From: Natrialba asiatica DSM 12278
GTDB lineage: Archaea > Halobacteriota > Halobacteria > Halobacteriales > Natrialbaceae
Direction: 5' to 3'
Assembly: GCF_000337555.1 (NCBI RefSeq)
Contig: NZ_AOIO01000020.1
Span: 1-64,000, forward strand
DNA: 64,000 nucleotides
A model generated the notes under the pieces. That model did not search any database. It was not told the origin of the DNA and saw only the letters and a list, made by a program, of their open reading frames with translations. Numbering within the stretch: position 1 is the first letter of the stretch; the number at the start of each line of letters is the position of its first letter. Positions 17,160 through 25,461 of the stretch are shown in pieces. Both the position numbers and the translations under genes were made by a program.

Positions 17160-19091
17160 ATGGATACCTCTGAACACGAACACACGCCACCGCCTGGTAA
17201 CGAGGACAGTTCGAGAGACGAGGACGACCGGCGCGACCGCGAGGCGAATGGGTCGGGTGCGGACCGTGGGACGGATCCCACGGTACCGGAAGTGACCACT
17301 ACGGAACGCCAGGATGCGGTGCGGGACGCCGTCGAACGCTCGCGTAGCGGCGCGCCCGCGGTCGGTTCGGTCGTTCGCGATCGCTTCTCCGCGGACGAGG
17401 TCTTCCAGCGGATCGTCGCCGCCGCGGACGAGGAGGTCACGTCCGGAAACCGGGAACTGCTCTTCAGCGGGATCGCTGCGGGGTTTGCAATCACGATCAC
17501 GTTCCTGTTGTACGCCTCGCTGTACGGTTCGACGGACGGCCATCCGATACTGAGCGCGCTGTTGTACCCGCTCGGGTTCATCTACATCATCATCGGCGGC
17601 TACCAACTCTACACCGAAAACACGCTCCCGCCGGTGGCGCTCACGCTCGAGCGCCTGACGAGCATTCCGGCGCTCTTTCGCCACTGGACGATCGTCCTCA
17701 TCGGGAACTTCCTCGGTGCTATCATGGGCGCAGCGACGCTCGCATGGGGTGGTGTTTTCTCCGAGGACGCAGCCGAGGCTGCACTGTACCTTGGAAGACA
17801 CGGCATCGAGACGCCTTGGTTCGACCTGTTTTTCAAGGCGGCCTTCGCGGGGCTGATCGTCGCCGGCGTCGTCTGGGTCACGTTCGCCTCCCGCGATACG
17901 ATCTCTCGACTCGTCGTCGTCTACATGGCGTTCCTGGCGATTCCGATCGGAAACCTGTTTCACGTCGTCACCTCGTTCACCGAGATGTCCTACGCCGTCT
18001 TCGTCAGCAGCGATCTCGGCTTTTTCACCGGCCTGATCCACTTCGTCCTGCCGGTCCTGCTCGGCAACACCATCGGCGGGATTCTCCTCGTCACCGTCGT
18101 CAACTACTTCCAGACGAGCGAGGAGCGACTCAAATCCGCCCGCTTCGAGGGGATTAAACGCCGGCTGTCGTTCAAGGAGTGGGTGTTCGGCGGCCTCGTC
18201 GGTCGGTCGTACGTTCCCCTGATCGACACAGCCGACCGAACAGAGGAGGACGACGAGGGCTACCGCGTCCTCGTCCCGATCGCGAACCCGCGAACCGAAT
18301 CGCGGCTCATCGACCTCGCCGCAACGCTCGCAGCACAGCGCGAGTCCGCGATCGTACACGTGGTCCACATCGTGCAAATCCCGGATCAGTCCAGCGGCAC
18401 AAGACAGCGCGATCAGATCGTGTCCGAATCCGAAGCGTTACTGCGAGACGTCGGCGATGAGATCGACGACTACGACGTCGAGTTCGAGTACTCGACGATC
18501 GTCACGCACCGCTCGTTCGAGGAAATCTTCAACCTGGCCGAGAGCAAACGCAGCGACCTCGTCGTGATCGGTTGGGGCGTCAACGAACTCTGGGGCGCTG
18601 CGCGCGCCGAACGGCCGCTCAGCGAATTGACGAGACAGCTCCCCTGCGACTTCCTCGTCCTGAAAGACCGCGGACTGGATCCATCCAGGATCCTCCTGCC
18701 GACCGCCGGCGGGCCGGACTCGGACCTGAGCGCCGAGGTCGCCCGAACGTTCCGCGAAACGGGGGACGTCGACGTGACGCTCCTGCACGTCGTCGAGGGT
18801 CCCGAGAAGCGCCAGACCGGAGAACAGTTCCTCTCGGACTGGGCGGTCGACCACGGCCTGCAGGACGCAGAACTCGTGGTCGACGATTCGGGCGACGTCG
18901 AACGTGCGATCTGTCGTCACTCGAAAGAGCATTCGATGCTCCTCATCGGCGCAACGGAGCGTGGGCTCCTCTCGCGGCTACTCACCGGATCGCTCCACTT
19001 CGATGTGGTCAACGAAGTCGACTGCTCGGTGATTCTCGCAGAACGACCGAGCGGCCGCTCGCTCGCCAAGCGGCTCTTCGGCTGGAAGTAA
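17160..19091 (+). CDS. Formate/nitrite-type channel fused to two universal stress domains
   Basis: The 643-residue protein has three parts. Residues about 1-75 are a charged, disordered tail. Residues about 78-325 are an FNT-family membrane channel with six hydrophobic segments, the substrate-path GGYQLYTENT, His268 in LFHVV and a GNTIGG motif. Residues about 367-510 and 517-635 are two UspA domains, the last with IGATERGLLSRLLTGS. FNT channels carry formate, nitrite, hydrosulfide or similar anions, and Usp domains often bind nucleotides, so cytoplasmic control of the channel is plausible. The substrate cannot be assigned. Confidence 0.88.
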   Translation: MDTSEHEHTPPPGNEDSSRDEDDRRDREANGSGADRGTDPTVPEVTTTERQDAVRDAVERSRSGAPAVGSVVRDRFSADEVFQRIVAAADEEVTSGNRELLFSGIAAGFAITITFLLYASLYGSTDGHPILSALLYPLGFIYIIIGGYQLYTENTLPPVALTLERLTSIPALFRHWTIVLIGNFLGAIMGAATLAWGGVFSEDAAEAALYLGRHGIETPWFDLFFKAAFAGLIVAGVVWVTFASRDTISRLVVVYMAFLAIPIGNLFHVVTSFTEMSYAVFVSSDLGFFTGLIHFVLPVLLGNTIGGILLVTVVNYFQTSEERLKSARFEGIKRRLSFKEWVFGGLVGRSYVPLIDTADRTEEDDEGYRVLVPIANPRTESRLIDLAATLAAQRESAIVHVVHIVQIPDQSSGTRQRDQIVSESEALLRDVGDEIDDYDVEFEYSTIVTHRSFEEIFNLAESKRSDLVVIGWGVNELWGAARAERPLSELTRQLPCDFLVLKDRGLDPSRILLPTAGGPDSDLSAEVARTFRETGDVDVTLLHVVEGPEKRQTGEQFLSDWAVDHGLQDAELVVDDSGDVERAICRHSKEHSMLLIGATERGLLSRLLTGSLHFDVVNEVDCSVILAERPSGRSLAKRLFGWK

Positions 19092-19154
19092 CTGTCTCAC
19101 CCAGTTGCAAGCGTAGGTACAACCGTTTTCCTTCTCCCGCACCGAGTTCAGTGC

Positions 19155-19718
19155 ATGAGCACCGACGAGCGGTCACTCGACGGAACGACGGTCGGAATCT
19201 TCATCGCGCCGGCGGGGACCGAGGAAATCGAGTTCACCGAACCGAAACAGACGGTTGCCGACGCCGGCGCGACCGTCGACGTGCTCGGGAGCGAGACCGG
19301 CGAGGCTCAGAGCGTCAACAACGATCTCGAGGAGAGCGAGAGCTACGCGGTCGACAAACAGTTCAGCGAGGTCAGCGCGGACGATTACGACGCACTCATC
19401 GTTCCCGGCGGCACCGTCGGCGCGGATACGCTCCGACTCGACGAGGATGCGGTGTCCCTTCTCCGCGAGCACGTCGAAGCCGGAAAACCGGCCGGCGTAA
19501 TCTGTCACGGCCCCTGGCTGCTCGTCGAGGCGGGCGTCGTCGACGGCCGGACGCTCACCTCCTATCCGAGTCTGCAGACGGATATCCGTAACGCGGGCGG
19601 CGAGTGGGTCGACGACGAACTCGTCACTGACCAGGGGCTCGTGACGAGCCGAAATCCGGACGATATCGACGCTTTCTGTGAGGGAATCGTCGAGGCGTTC
19701 GCAGGCGATTCGGTGTGA
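19155..19718 (+). CDS. DJ-1/PfpI family protein (class I glutamine amidotransferase-like)
   Basis: A 187-residue one-domain protein with the nucleophile elbow VICHGPWLLVEAG (Cys near residue 117), the following His and an N-terminal GTEEIEF that supplies the usual acidic residue. Members act as deglycases, proteases or stress chaperones; the activity is uncertain here. It lies 63 nt after the FNT-Usp gene on the same strand, so co-transcription is possible. Both could belong to stress adaptation. Confidence 0.9.
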   Translation: MSTDERSLDGTTVGIFIAPAGTEEIEFTEPKQTVADAGATVDVLGSETGEAQSVNNDLEESESYAVDKQFSEVSADDYDALIVPGGTVGADTLRLDEDAVSLLREHVEAGKPAGVICHGPWLLVEAGVVDGRTLTSYPSLQTDIRNAGGEWVDDELVTDQGLVTSRNPDDIDAFCEGIVEAFAGDSV

Positions 19719-19766
19719 GAAGCGCGGCTCGGTCACGCGGGCGTCAGCACGCGAGCGCGAGTAAAA

Positions 19767-20051
19767 TCAGTCGATGTGGCCTTCGCGGCGGAGCTGGTCG
19801 GCGTCCTGGCTGGTGTAGCGCCACTCGATCGTGGCCTTCTCGTCCTGCCAGTCCCAGGGTTCGGCGACGACGATGTCGTCCTGTTCGATCCAGGTGCGGT
19901 ATTTCATCCGGCCGGGAATACGGCCAAGACGTTCCTCGCCGTCCGCACAGCGGAGTTGCACGTGGTTGCCGCCGAGGTGTTCGGTGACGACGGCGAATAC
20001 TTCATCGTTGTTGGGCATACGGAGATTCCGTCGCCCGGAGTCTTCTGTCAC
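19767..20051 (-). CDS. tif1A: Translation initiation factor eIF-1A
   Basis: The 94-residue protein is the archaeal homologue of eIF1A, an OB-fold factor that binds the A site of the small ribosomal subunit. Recognised stretches are [39 protein letters not shown] and [19 protein letters not shown] start is used at 20051 (the codon is GTG, read as Met): a TATA box centred 27 nt upstream (20074-20081) puts the transcript start on it, and the upstream residues match the usual N-terminus. A later ATG at 20018 is an alternative. Confidence 0.95.
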   Translation of the reverse strand: MTEDSGRRNLRMPNNDEVFAVVTEHLGGNHVQLRCADGEERLGRIPGRMKYRTWIEQDDIVVAEPWDWQDEKATIEWRYTSQDADQLRREGHID

Positions 20052-20073
20052 ACCTCCCCTACGTGGGGCAGCC

Positions 20074-20081
20074 GTTTAAAC
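20074..20081 (-). promoter_or_regulatory. TATA box of tif1A
   Basis: The palindromic GTTTAAAC is centred 27 nt before the GTG at 20051, which decides between the GTG and a downstream ATG. Confidence 0.55.
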
Positions 20082-20159
20082 TATCGGAAAGGTGTGGTAT
20101 CACGTGTCACTCAACGGGTGGCAAAAATTGGCCCGTTCGCGGGCAAATCATAAGGGATC

Positions 20160-20669
20160 TTAGAGTTCTCGATCCGAGTCTGGGTCGTCGAGGTCCCACA
20201 ATAGCTCCGGCAGGAACGCCTCGAGGTTGTCGATCACGCGGCGTTCGCTGACGTTCAGTCCCTCACAGTGTTCGTGTGCTGACTCTCGAATATCGACGTG
20301 GAGGTCGCCCCCTTCGAGCCAGACGCCGAGCGGAAAGACCGAACACCGCGTCGGTTTCCAGTCCTCGTCCAGATGCAGCGAGCAGAGTCCGTCTTCCCGA
20401 AGAAACGCGCAGGCGTGACCGTCTTCAGCGACGTGCTCGTCCCGCGATTTTTCCTCGCGCGTGACGAACTTCTCGCCCCGAAAATCGGTCGTCGTCTCCG
20501 CGAGATTCGCGCGTTGGGCGAGTTCGAGTAAGTCCCTGTCGTACAGCAAGACGCCGTGCTGACAGCACCAGGTGCAGTCGTCGACACACTCGAAGGTGAG
20601 TTCCGGATCGAACTCGACGACGGCCTCGCGGCCGGGGTGGACCTCGACGCGGCGGGAGTCAGCGCTCAC
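20160..20669 (-). CDS. YkgJ family cysteine-cluster protein
   Basis: A 169-residue protein with a Cys-rich signature: CVDDCTWCCQHG near residue 28, then a spaced CAFL, GLCSLH and KPTRCSVFPLG. This is the YkgJ (Fe-S or zinc cluster) family, of unknown function. The GTG at 20669 is the best start because upstream codons run over a degenerate repeat and the neighbouring gene, and the protein-like stretch begins at VSADSRRVEVHPG. It follows the FAH-family gene on the same strand with a 115-bp gap. Confidence 0.8.
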   Translation of the reverse strand: MSADSRRVEVHPGREAVVEFDPELTFECVDDCTWCCQHGVLLYDRDLLELAQRANLAETTTDFRGEKFVTREEKSRDEHVAEDGHACAFLREDGLCSLHLDEDWKPTRCSVFPLGVWLEGGDLHVDIRESAHEHCEGLNVSERRVIDNLEAFLPELLWDLDDPDSDREL

Positions 20670-20699
20670 GTGTCGGCGGAGGGTGTTCGGCCTGAAGTG

Positions 20700-20760
20700 C
20701 CTTTCTACCCGTACCCATACCCGTTCGCACCCGCATTCGTACTCGTACCCGACGCTCACC
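20700..20760. repeat. Degenerate CCCGTA hexamer repeat
   Basis: A run of related 6-bp units (TACCCG, TACCCA, TACCCG, TTCGCA, CCCGCA, TTCGTA, CTCGTA, CCCGAC) lies between the ykgJ start and the stop of the FAH-family gene. One of several similar repeats in the window. Confidence 0.5.
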
Positions 20761-20784
20761 GATCTGCCGCCGGTCGCGCTCCGC

Positions 20785-21522
20785 TCACTCGCTGTTTTCA
20801 GCCGACTTGACGACCGTATTCCGCAGCGTTCCGACGCCCTCGTAGGTGATTTCAACGGTATCTCCGGGTTCGACTAGGCCGGGATTGGCCGGACTGCCGA
20901 ACGCGATCACGTCGCCGGGGCGAAGGGTGAACCGTTTCGAGAGATAAGAGACGATCTCGGCGACTCCGAACAGCATCAGATCCGTGGTCGCCTCCTGGCG
21001 ACGCTCGCCCGCGACGTCGGTGTACATCTCGATCTCCGTCGCCGTCGCATCGAGTTCGGTTTCGAGCCACGGGCCGAGCGGGCCGGAGCCGTCGAAGGCC
21101 TTCCGCGCGGTGCGACCCTGCTGGTCGAGGGCGTCCACGTCGTTCATGATCGTGTAGCCGCGGACGACGTCGGCGACCTCGTCTTCGCTGACGTCGTGGC
21201 AGGGCTCGCCGATGACGGCCGCGAGTTCACCGGCGTAGGTCAGTTCGTCGGTGAACTCGGGGTAGGGAATCGGCTCCTCGTGGGCCAGCAGCGACGCCGG
21301 CGGCTTGATGAAGAAGTCGGGTTCCTCGGGGCGTTCGTATTCCATTTGCTCGAGCGTCTCGGCGTAGTTGCGGCCGACGCAGTACAGCGCCGTCGGCTCG
21401 CAGGGCGGGAGCAGTTCGCCGTCGACGCCGACCTCGTAGGTGCCGTCGTCGGTGTGGACGACGCCGTCCTCGTATCGGCCTGCTACAGGCCCGGACGACG
21501 TTTCGATCCGTGCGAGTCGCAT
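20785..21522 (-). CDS. Fumarylacetoacetate hydrolase family protein
   Basis: A 245-residue protein with the FAH fold: the short N-terminal part, YCVGRNYAETLEQM, the metal-ligand stretch YPEFTDELTYAGELAAVIG, GYTIMNDVDALD, and the C-terminal GDVIAFGSPANPGLVEPGDTVEITYEGVG. Members are Mg-dependent hydrolases or isomerases/decarboxylases of aromatic and keto-acid breakdown products, and of 2-keto-acids generally. The particular substrate is unknown and no aromatic-ring genes are adjacent. The start MRLARIETSSG is conserved. Confidence 0.88.
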   Translation of the reverse strand: MRLARIETSSGPVAGRYEDGVVHTDDGTYEVGVDGELLPPCEPTALYCVGRNYAETLEQMEYERPEEPDFFIKPPASLLAHEEPIPYPEFTDELTYAGELAAVIGEPCHDVSEDEVADVVRGYTIMNDVDALDQQGRTARKAFDGSGPLGPWLETELDATATEIEMYTDVAGERRQEATTDLMLFGVAEIVSYLSKRFTLRPGDVIAFGSPANPGLVEPGDTVEITYEGVGTLRNTVVKSAENSE

Positions 21523-21593
21523 ACACAGCGGTCGTGGCTCGAGTTTGGTAGCCTTACCGGTTCAGTTTCGAACGTGTCGGTCCGGTCCGTGTT

Positions 21594-21602
21594 ACGCTTT
21601 TG
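21594..21602 (+). promoter_or_regulatory. TATA-like box of the rhodanese gene
   Basis: TACGCTTTT is centred about 30 nt before the ATG at 21629, supporting that start over the long upstream open frame. Confidence 0.35.
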
Positions 21603-21628
21603 CCGTTGCTCGTCGGAGTCGCGCGTGC

Positions 21629-22519
21629 ATGTCCGAATACGACACCGACGTGCTGGTTTCGGCGGATTGGGTCGAAGACCACCTCGACGAGTTCCAGGCC
21701 GACGATCCGGACTATCGTCTCGTGGAGGTCAACAGTCCCGAATCCCCGGAAGAGGGCGACTTTCCCTCGCGGTACGACGAGGGTCACATCCCCGGTGCGG
21801 TCGGACTCCAGTGGGACGACGACCTCTCCGATCCGGATCAGCGAGACATCCTGAAAAAGGCGGACTTCGAGGAGACGGTCGGCGAACGCGGCATCAGCGA
21901 GGACTCGACGGTCGTCTTCTACGGCGACGGCCACATTCCGAACTGGTTCGCCCTCTTCGCCTACTGGGAGTTCAAATACTACGGTCACGATGACGCACGC
22001 GTCCTCGATGGCGGGAAGGACTACTGGGTGAACGAAGACTACCCGCTGACCGACGAGGTACCCGACTTCGACGCCGTCGAGTACACCGCGAAGGGCCCCT
22101 TCGAAAGCATCCGCGCCTACAAAGACGACGTCGACAAGGCCCGCGAGGTCGGCATCCCGATGGTCGACGTTCGCTCACCCGCGGAGTTCTCCGGCGAGAC
22201 CATCGCCCCCGAAGGACTCCAGGAGACCGCCCAGCGCGGCGGGCACATCCCCGGTGCCTCGAACGTCCCGGTGAAGACGAACCTGCGCGACGACGGTCGA
22301 TTCAAGGGGCCGGACGAACTCGAAGAGATGTACGCCGACTCGGGAATCGACGGCGACGAATCCGTCGTCACGTACTGTCGCGTCGGCGAGCGCTCCGCAA
22401 TCGCGTGGTTTACTCTCCACGAACTGCTCGGCTACGACGACGTGCACAACTACGACGGCTCCTGGACCGAATGGGGGAACCTCATCCGCGCGCCGATCGA
22501 GAAGGGTGAGGGCGACTGA
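21629..22519 (+). CDS. Thiosulfate/3-mercaptopyruvate sulfurtransferase (two rhodanese domains)
   Basis: The 296-residue protein has two rhodanese domains. The first (about 8-140) lacks the active Cys and is structural, with GHIPGAVGLQWDDDL. The second (about 155-290) carries the active-site loop TYCRVGERSA with the catalytic Cys. Such enzymes move sulfane sulfur to thiol acceptors or cyanide and may feed sulfur into tRNA or cofactor synthesis. The ATG at 21629 is preferred because the upstream open frame is not protein-like and a TATA-like element precedes it. Confidence 0.92.
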   Translation: MSEYDTDVLVSADWVEDHLDEFQADDPDYRLVEVNSPESPEEGDFPSRYDEGHIPGAVGLQWDDDLSDPDQRDILKKADFEETVGERGISEDSTVVFYGDGHIPNWFALFAYWEFKYYGHDDARVLDGGKDYWVNEDYPLTDEVPDFDAVEYTAKGPFESIRAYKDDVDKAREVGIPMVDVRSPAEFSGETIAPEGLQETAQRGGHIPGASNVPVKTNLRDDGRFKGPDELEEMYADSGIDGDESVVTYCRVGERSAIAWFTLHELLGYDDVHNYDGSWTEWGNLIRAPIEKGEGD

Positions 22520-22624
22520 CCGGCACCGGCTACCGACGCCGTGTCGCTACGTCGCCGCGTTACCACGCCGCACCAGTTCGCCATTACAGCAGTTCGCCAT
22601 TCCGCAGTTGCCGCCCACGAGGCG

Positions 22625-22843
22625 CTACTCCAGCACGAGGTACGTCCGCGCACCGCGGTGCTCGAGCGACACCTGATCCGTGTCGACATCCACCCGAGCC
22701 TGGACGAACTCGTCGATGCTCGCCGCATCGAGTTCGGTAACCTCGATCCGTTCGCGCTGTGGAGCCGTCGCCGTTTCGGGACTCGATTCGCTCTCAGTTT
22801 CAACCCCGATGGAGCCACCGCTTCGGTCGACGATCAGTGTCAT
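22625..22843 (-). CDS. Small acidic haloarchaeal protein of unknown function
   Basis: A 72-residue protein (start MTLIVDRSGG) made of a beta-like N-terminus, an acidic linker and a C-terminal segment ending SLEHRGARTYLVLE. It has normal haloarchaeal codon use, so it is probably expressed. I do not recognise a family. The ATG at 22843 is the first reasonable start; a GTG lies three codons upstream. Confidence 0.55.
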   Translation of the reverse strand: MTLIVDRSGGSIGVETESESSPETATAPQRERIEVTELDAASIDEFVQARVDVDTDQVSLEHRGARTYLVLE

Positions 22844-22995
22844 ACAACTCACTTAGGCTGACAGTACGTCAATCCGACCCGTCCGGAGTGGAAGTGAAAG
22901 TGGTCGCTGGAGCGCCTCACTACGGGAGATTCGATCGGAGACGAATCGGTTAGCAGTCGAAATCAAAATCGAAAGCGGCAGCGGTACCGACGCCG

Positions 22996-23430
22996 TCAGC
23001 CGAGCGACTTGAGTTCGACCTGCCGACGGCCGTGGTCGGTTTCGATCGAAACCGTCTCGGTCAGCGACTTGCGTGCGCGCTCTCGCCACGTCTCGACGGC
23101 CGTAGCGTGGCGTTTGCGCCGCTGGTCCGGTGTGAGTGACGGATCGCCCGAATCGGCGGGCTGTTCGCCGTCTTTCGTCCGGAGTTGCGGGTACGACGCA
23201 CGCGCCTCAGCGTCGAGAACGTCGGCGGGATCGACGTGAACCGCCCCGGTCAGTTCAGCGTCATCGCGCCGGTAGACGTGAATCCGGGCCCGCATGCGGC
23301 CGTGAAACGGTGGCGTAATTCGCAGGACGGCCTCGCCGGGATTTTCCTGCGTATAGGCGTAGGCGTCGACAACGTCCGCCGGCGAGACGGCAATCGATCG
23401 GATCGCCGTCGGGTCGTCCTCCGCATCCAT
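22996..23430 (-). CDS. Uncharacterised haloarchaeal protein near the cobamide operon
   Basis: A 144-residue protein that begins MDAEDDPTAIRSIAV. It contains ITPPFHGRMRARIHVYRR near residue 40 and a helical C-terminal half with LTPDQRRKRHATAVETWRERARK. Beta-rich followed by a basic helical tail, without known motifs. It lies 25 nt after the cbiZ stop, on the same strand, so it may be the last gene of that operon, but a cobamide role is only suggested by position. The long frame upstream (into cbiZ) is not its own coding region. Confidence 0.65.
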   Translation of the reverse strand: MDAEDDPTAIRSIAVSPADVVDAYAYTQENPGEAVLRITPPFHGRMRARIHVYRRDDAELTGAVHVDPADVLDAEARASYPQLRTKDGEQPADSGDPSLTPDQRRKRHATAVETWRERARKSLTETVSIETDHGRRQVELKSLG

Positions 23431-23455
23431 TATCGGGCGTTTGGCCTCCAATCGG

Positions 23456-24397
23456 TTAAGTACCGTCGTCCGGCGATACGGGCCGCTCGGGATCGGAACC
23501 GACGCCAGCACCAGTCGCCGGCCGAAAAACCGTCGCCTCGACCTCCGTCGAGACCCCGTAGGCCGCCCCTTCGACTGACGACGGGAGCGTGAACTCGGCG
23601 TCTCGGTAGTGCGCTCGCAACGAGGCGCGAACCGCCTCGCGAACGCAGGCCCGCGTTGCCGCTCCGACCGCGGTCGCGCTGCCGCTGAACTCGGCGCGAC
23701 GGCCGGTCGGATCGTGACCGACGACGACCGCATCCGTGGTCGTCCCCGGAAACCCGGTTTCGGCGAGCAGCGTCGCGGTTTTGGCCTCCGTCGCAACCGC
23801 GAGGAGGTTCGTCAGCGCGCCGGGTGCGAGTTCGCGAGTCGTGCTGACGATGACGTTTACGGTACCGGTCCCCGGTTCCGAACTGTCGGCGTCGGTGCTG
23901 GCGCCAGCGTCGGGATTCTCCTCGGTGGTGACGGTCGAGCCGAGTTCAGTCGCGGATTCGCGACCGGAAAGCGAGCCGCCGCTCGGGTCCATCGGGAGGG
24001 CTGCGGGGTTCGAGATGCCGGCGGTCGCGTACGCGGTGACGGAGCCACAGCGTGCGCCGCGAGCGTCGTCGATGTCGACGCCGGTGAGCAGGGCCGGTCC
24101 GGGCAGCCTTCGGCTGGCATCCCCACTGTCGCTGTTCGCTTTCCCCTCGCTCTCCCCGAAACGGCCACCGCCGCAATCGCGTTCACGAACGCCAACTCCC
24201 GCCCGGTCGAGTCGGTCGACGATGTACGTCCCGAGATCCCGTTGCCCCCACCCGTCGGGAACCGAGAGGTTGTACGCGCAGTCGCTCGTCCAGCGACCGC
24301 CGTTCCAGCCGCTCGAGAGCCACTCCGTCCCGGGTCGGCGAATCCTGAGCACCCCGTCGCGCCGAACGGCCTCGTACGCGAACTCTCGCCCCGACAT
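23456..24397 (-). CDS. cbiZ: Adenosylcobinamide amidohydrolase
   Basis: A 313-residue enzyme that cleaves the aminopropanol side chain of adenosylcobinamide, giving adenosylcobyric acid for salvage. Seen are an N-terminal WLSSGWNGGRW with YNLSVPDGW, GPALLTGVDI, AYATAGISNP and NVIVSTTRELAPGALTNLLAVATEAKTA, all typical of CbiZ. The middle carries a long Ser/Thr/Asp-rich insertion between GISNPAAL and TVNVIVST. The start overlaps the cobD stop (TGATG). It lets the cell rebuild cobamides from incomplete corrinoids. Confidence 0.92.
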   Translation of the reverse strand: MSGREFAYEAVRRDGVLRIRRPGTEWLSSGWNGGRWTSDCAYNLSVPDGWGQRDLGTYIVDRLDRAGVGVRERDCGGGRFGESEGKANSDSGDASRRLPGPALLTGVDIDDARGARCGSVTAYATAGISNPAALPMDPSGGSLSGRESATELGSTVTTEENPDAGASTDADSSEPGTGTVNVIVSTTRELAPGALTNLLAVATEAKTATLLAETGFPGTTTDAVVVGHDPTGRRAEFSGSATAVGAATRACVREAVRASLRAHYRDAEFTLPSSVEGAAYGVSTEVEATVFRPATGAGVGSDPERPVSPDDGT

Positions 24398-25461
24398 CAG
24401 CTAGCGCCACCACCGTCGTCGGTGTCACCGGCACCGACACCGAGCGCGGCGAGCAACCGATCGTTCGAGTCCCGGTCCTTGACCGCAACCCGAACGTGTG
24501 ACTCGAGGGTCCGAAAGGTCCGCGCGTCGCGGACGGCGACGCCGCGCTCTCGCGCCGACGCGAGCACGTCCCCAACGTCGCGGCCACCGACGTCACACAG
24601 CAGGTACGGCGCATCGGAATCGCACACGTCGAATCCGAGTTCAGCGTCGAGCGTCTCGCGAAGCCGCGCGCGCTCGCTGGCGACGCGCGAACGAGTCGCG
24701 CGGATGAACTCGTCCTGACGCAGGCAGTATGCGCCGACGCGTGCGGCCGGCGTACCGAGCGACCACGCTCGACGGGCCGTCTCGAGGGCGTCGCGGCGCT
24801 CGCCGGTGGCGACGGCGAAGCCGGCGCGGAGTCCGGGCAGCCCGAACAGTTTGGTGAGCGAGCGCGCGACGATGACGTTTTCACGGTCGAGCGTGGCCGC
24901 CGACGGACGCTCGGTGAATCCGAGGAACGCCTCGTCGACGAGGAGGGTCGTCCCGGCTTCCGCACAGCGAGCGGCGAAGGCGGCCAGATCGTCCGGATCG
25001 ACCACGTCGCCGGTCGGGTTGTTCGGCGTGCAGACGACCGCGAGCGAACAATTTTCAAGCGCCACCTGGCGCAGATCACAGCAGTCGTCGTACCGGACGA
25101 ACCGCGGCGTCGCACCCTGTAATCGGACCTCACGGGCGTACTCGCCGAAACTGGGGTAGGGGACCAGCGCCTCGTCGCCGGGCTCGAGTTCGAGTTCCAT
25201 CACCAGTCGAATCGCGGCCAGGCCGCCCGGCGTCGGGATTACTCGGTCGGAATCGCAGTCGACGAACGCGGCTGCGGCGGCCCGGAAGTCGGCGTAGTCG
25301 TCGTCGGGGTATCGGCGGGCGGCCTCGAGTGCGTCGGCGTATACGTCGTCGACGCCCGCGGGCGTCGACGGGTTGGTGTTCGCCGAGAAATCGAGAACGT
25401 CCGGGTCGGGGTCGCCGCCGTGGTGGACGCGGCTCCCGGCGCGGATCGACTCAGGATCCAT
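24397..25461 (-). CDS. cobD: L-threonine-O-3-phosphate decarboxylase (PLP-dependent)
   Basis: Makes (R)-1-amino-2-propanol-O-2-phosphate, the linker joined to adenosylcobyric acid. The 354-residue class I/II aminotransferase-fold protein has FSANTNPSTP near the start, CTPNNPTGDVVDP, the segment LLVDEAFLGFTERPS, and the PLP lysine in ARSLTKLFGLPGLRAG. Start MDPESIRAGSRVHHGG; the open frame continues upstream but into the cobT reading region. Its first bases overlap the cobT stop, so the genes are translationally linked. A kinase making threonine phosphate was not seen here. Confidence 0.92.
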   Translation of the reverse strand: MDPESIRAGSRVHHGGDPDPDVLDFSANTNPSTPAGVDDVYADALEAARRYPDDDYADFRAAAAAFVDCDSDRVIPTPGGLAAIRLVMELELEPGDEALVPYPSFGEYAREVRLQGATPRFVRYDDCCDLRQVALENCSLAVVCTPNNPTGDVVDPDDLAAFAARCAEAGTTLLVDEAFLGFTERPSAATLDRENVIVARSLTKLFGLPGLRAGFAVATGERRDALETARRAWSLGTPAARVGAYCLRQDEFIRATRSRVASERARLRETLDAELGFDVCDSDAPYLLCDVGGRDVGDVLASARERGVAVRDARTFRTLESHVRVAVKDRDSNDRLLAALGVGAGDTDDGGGAS

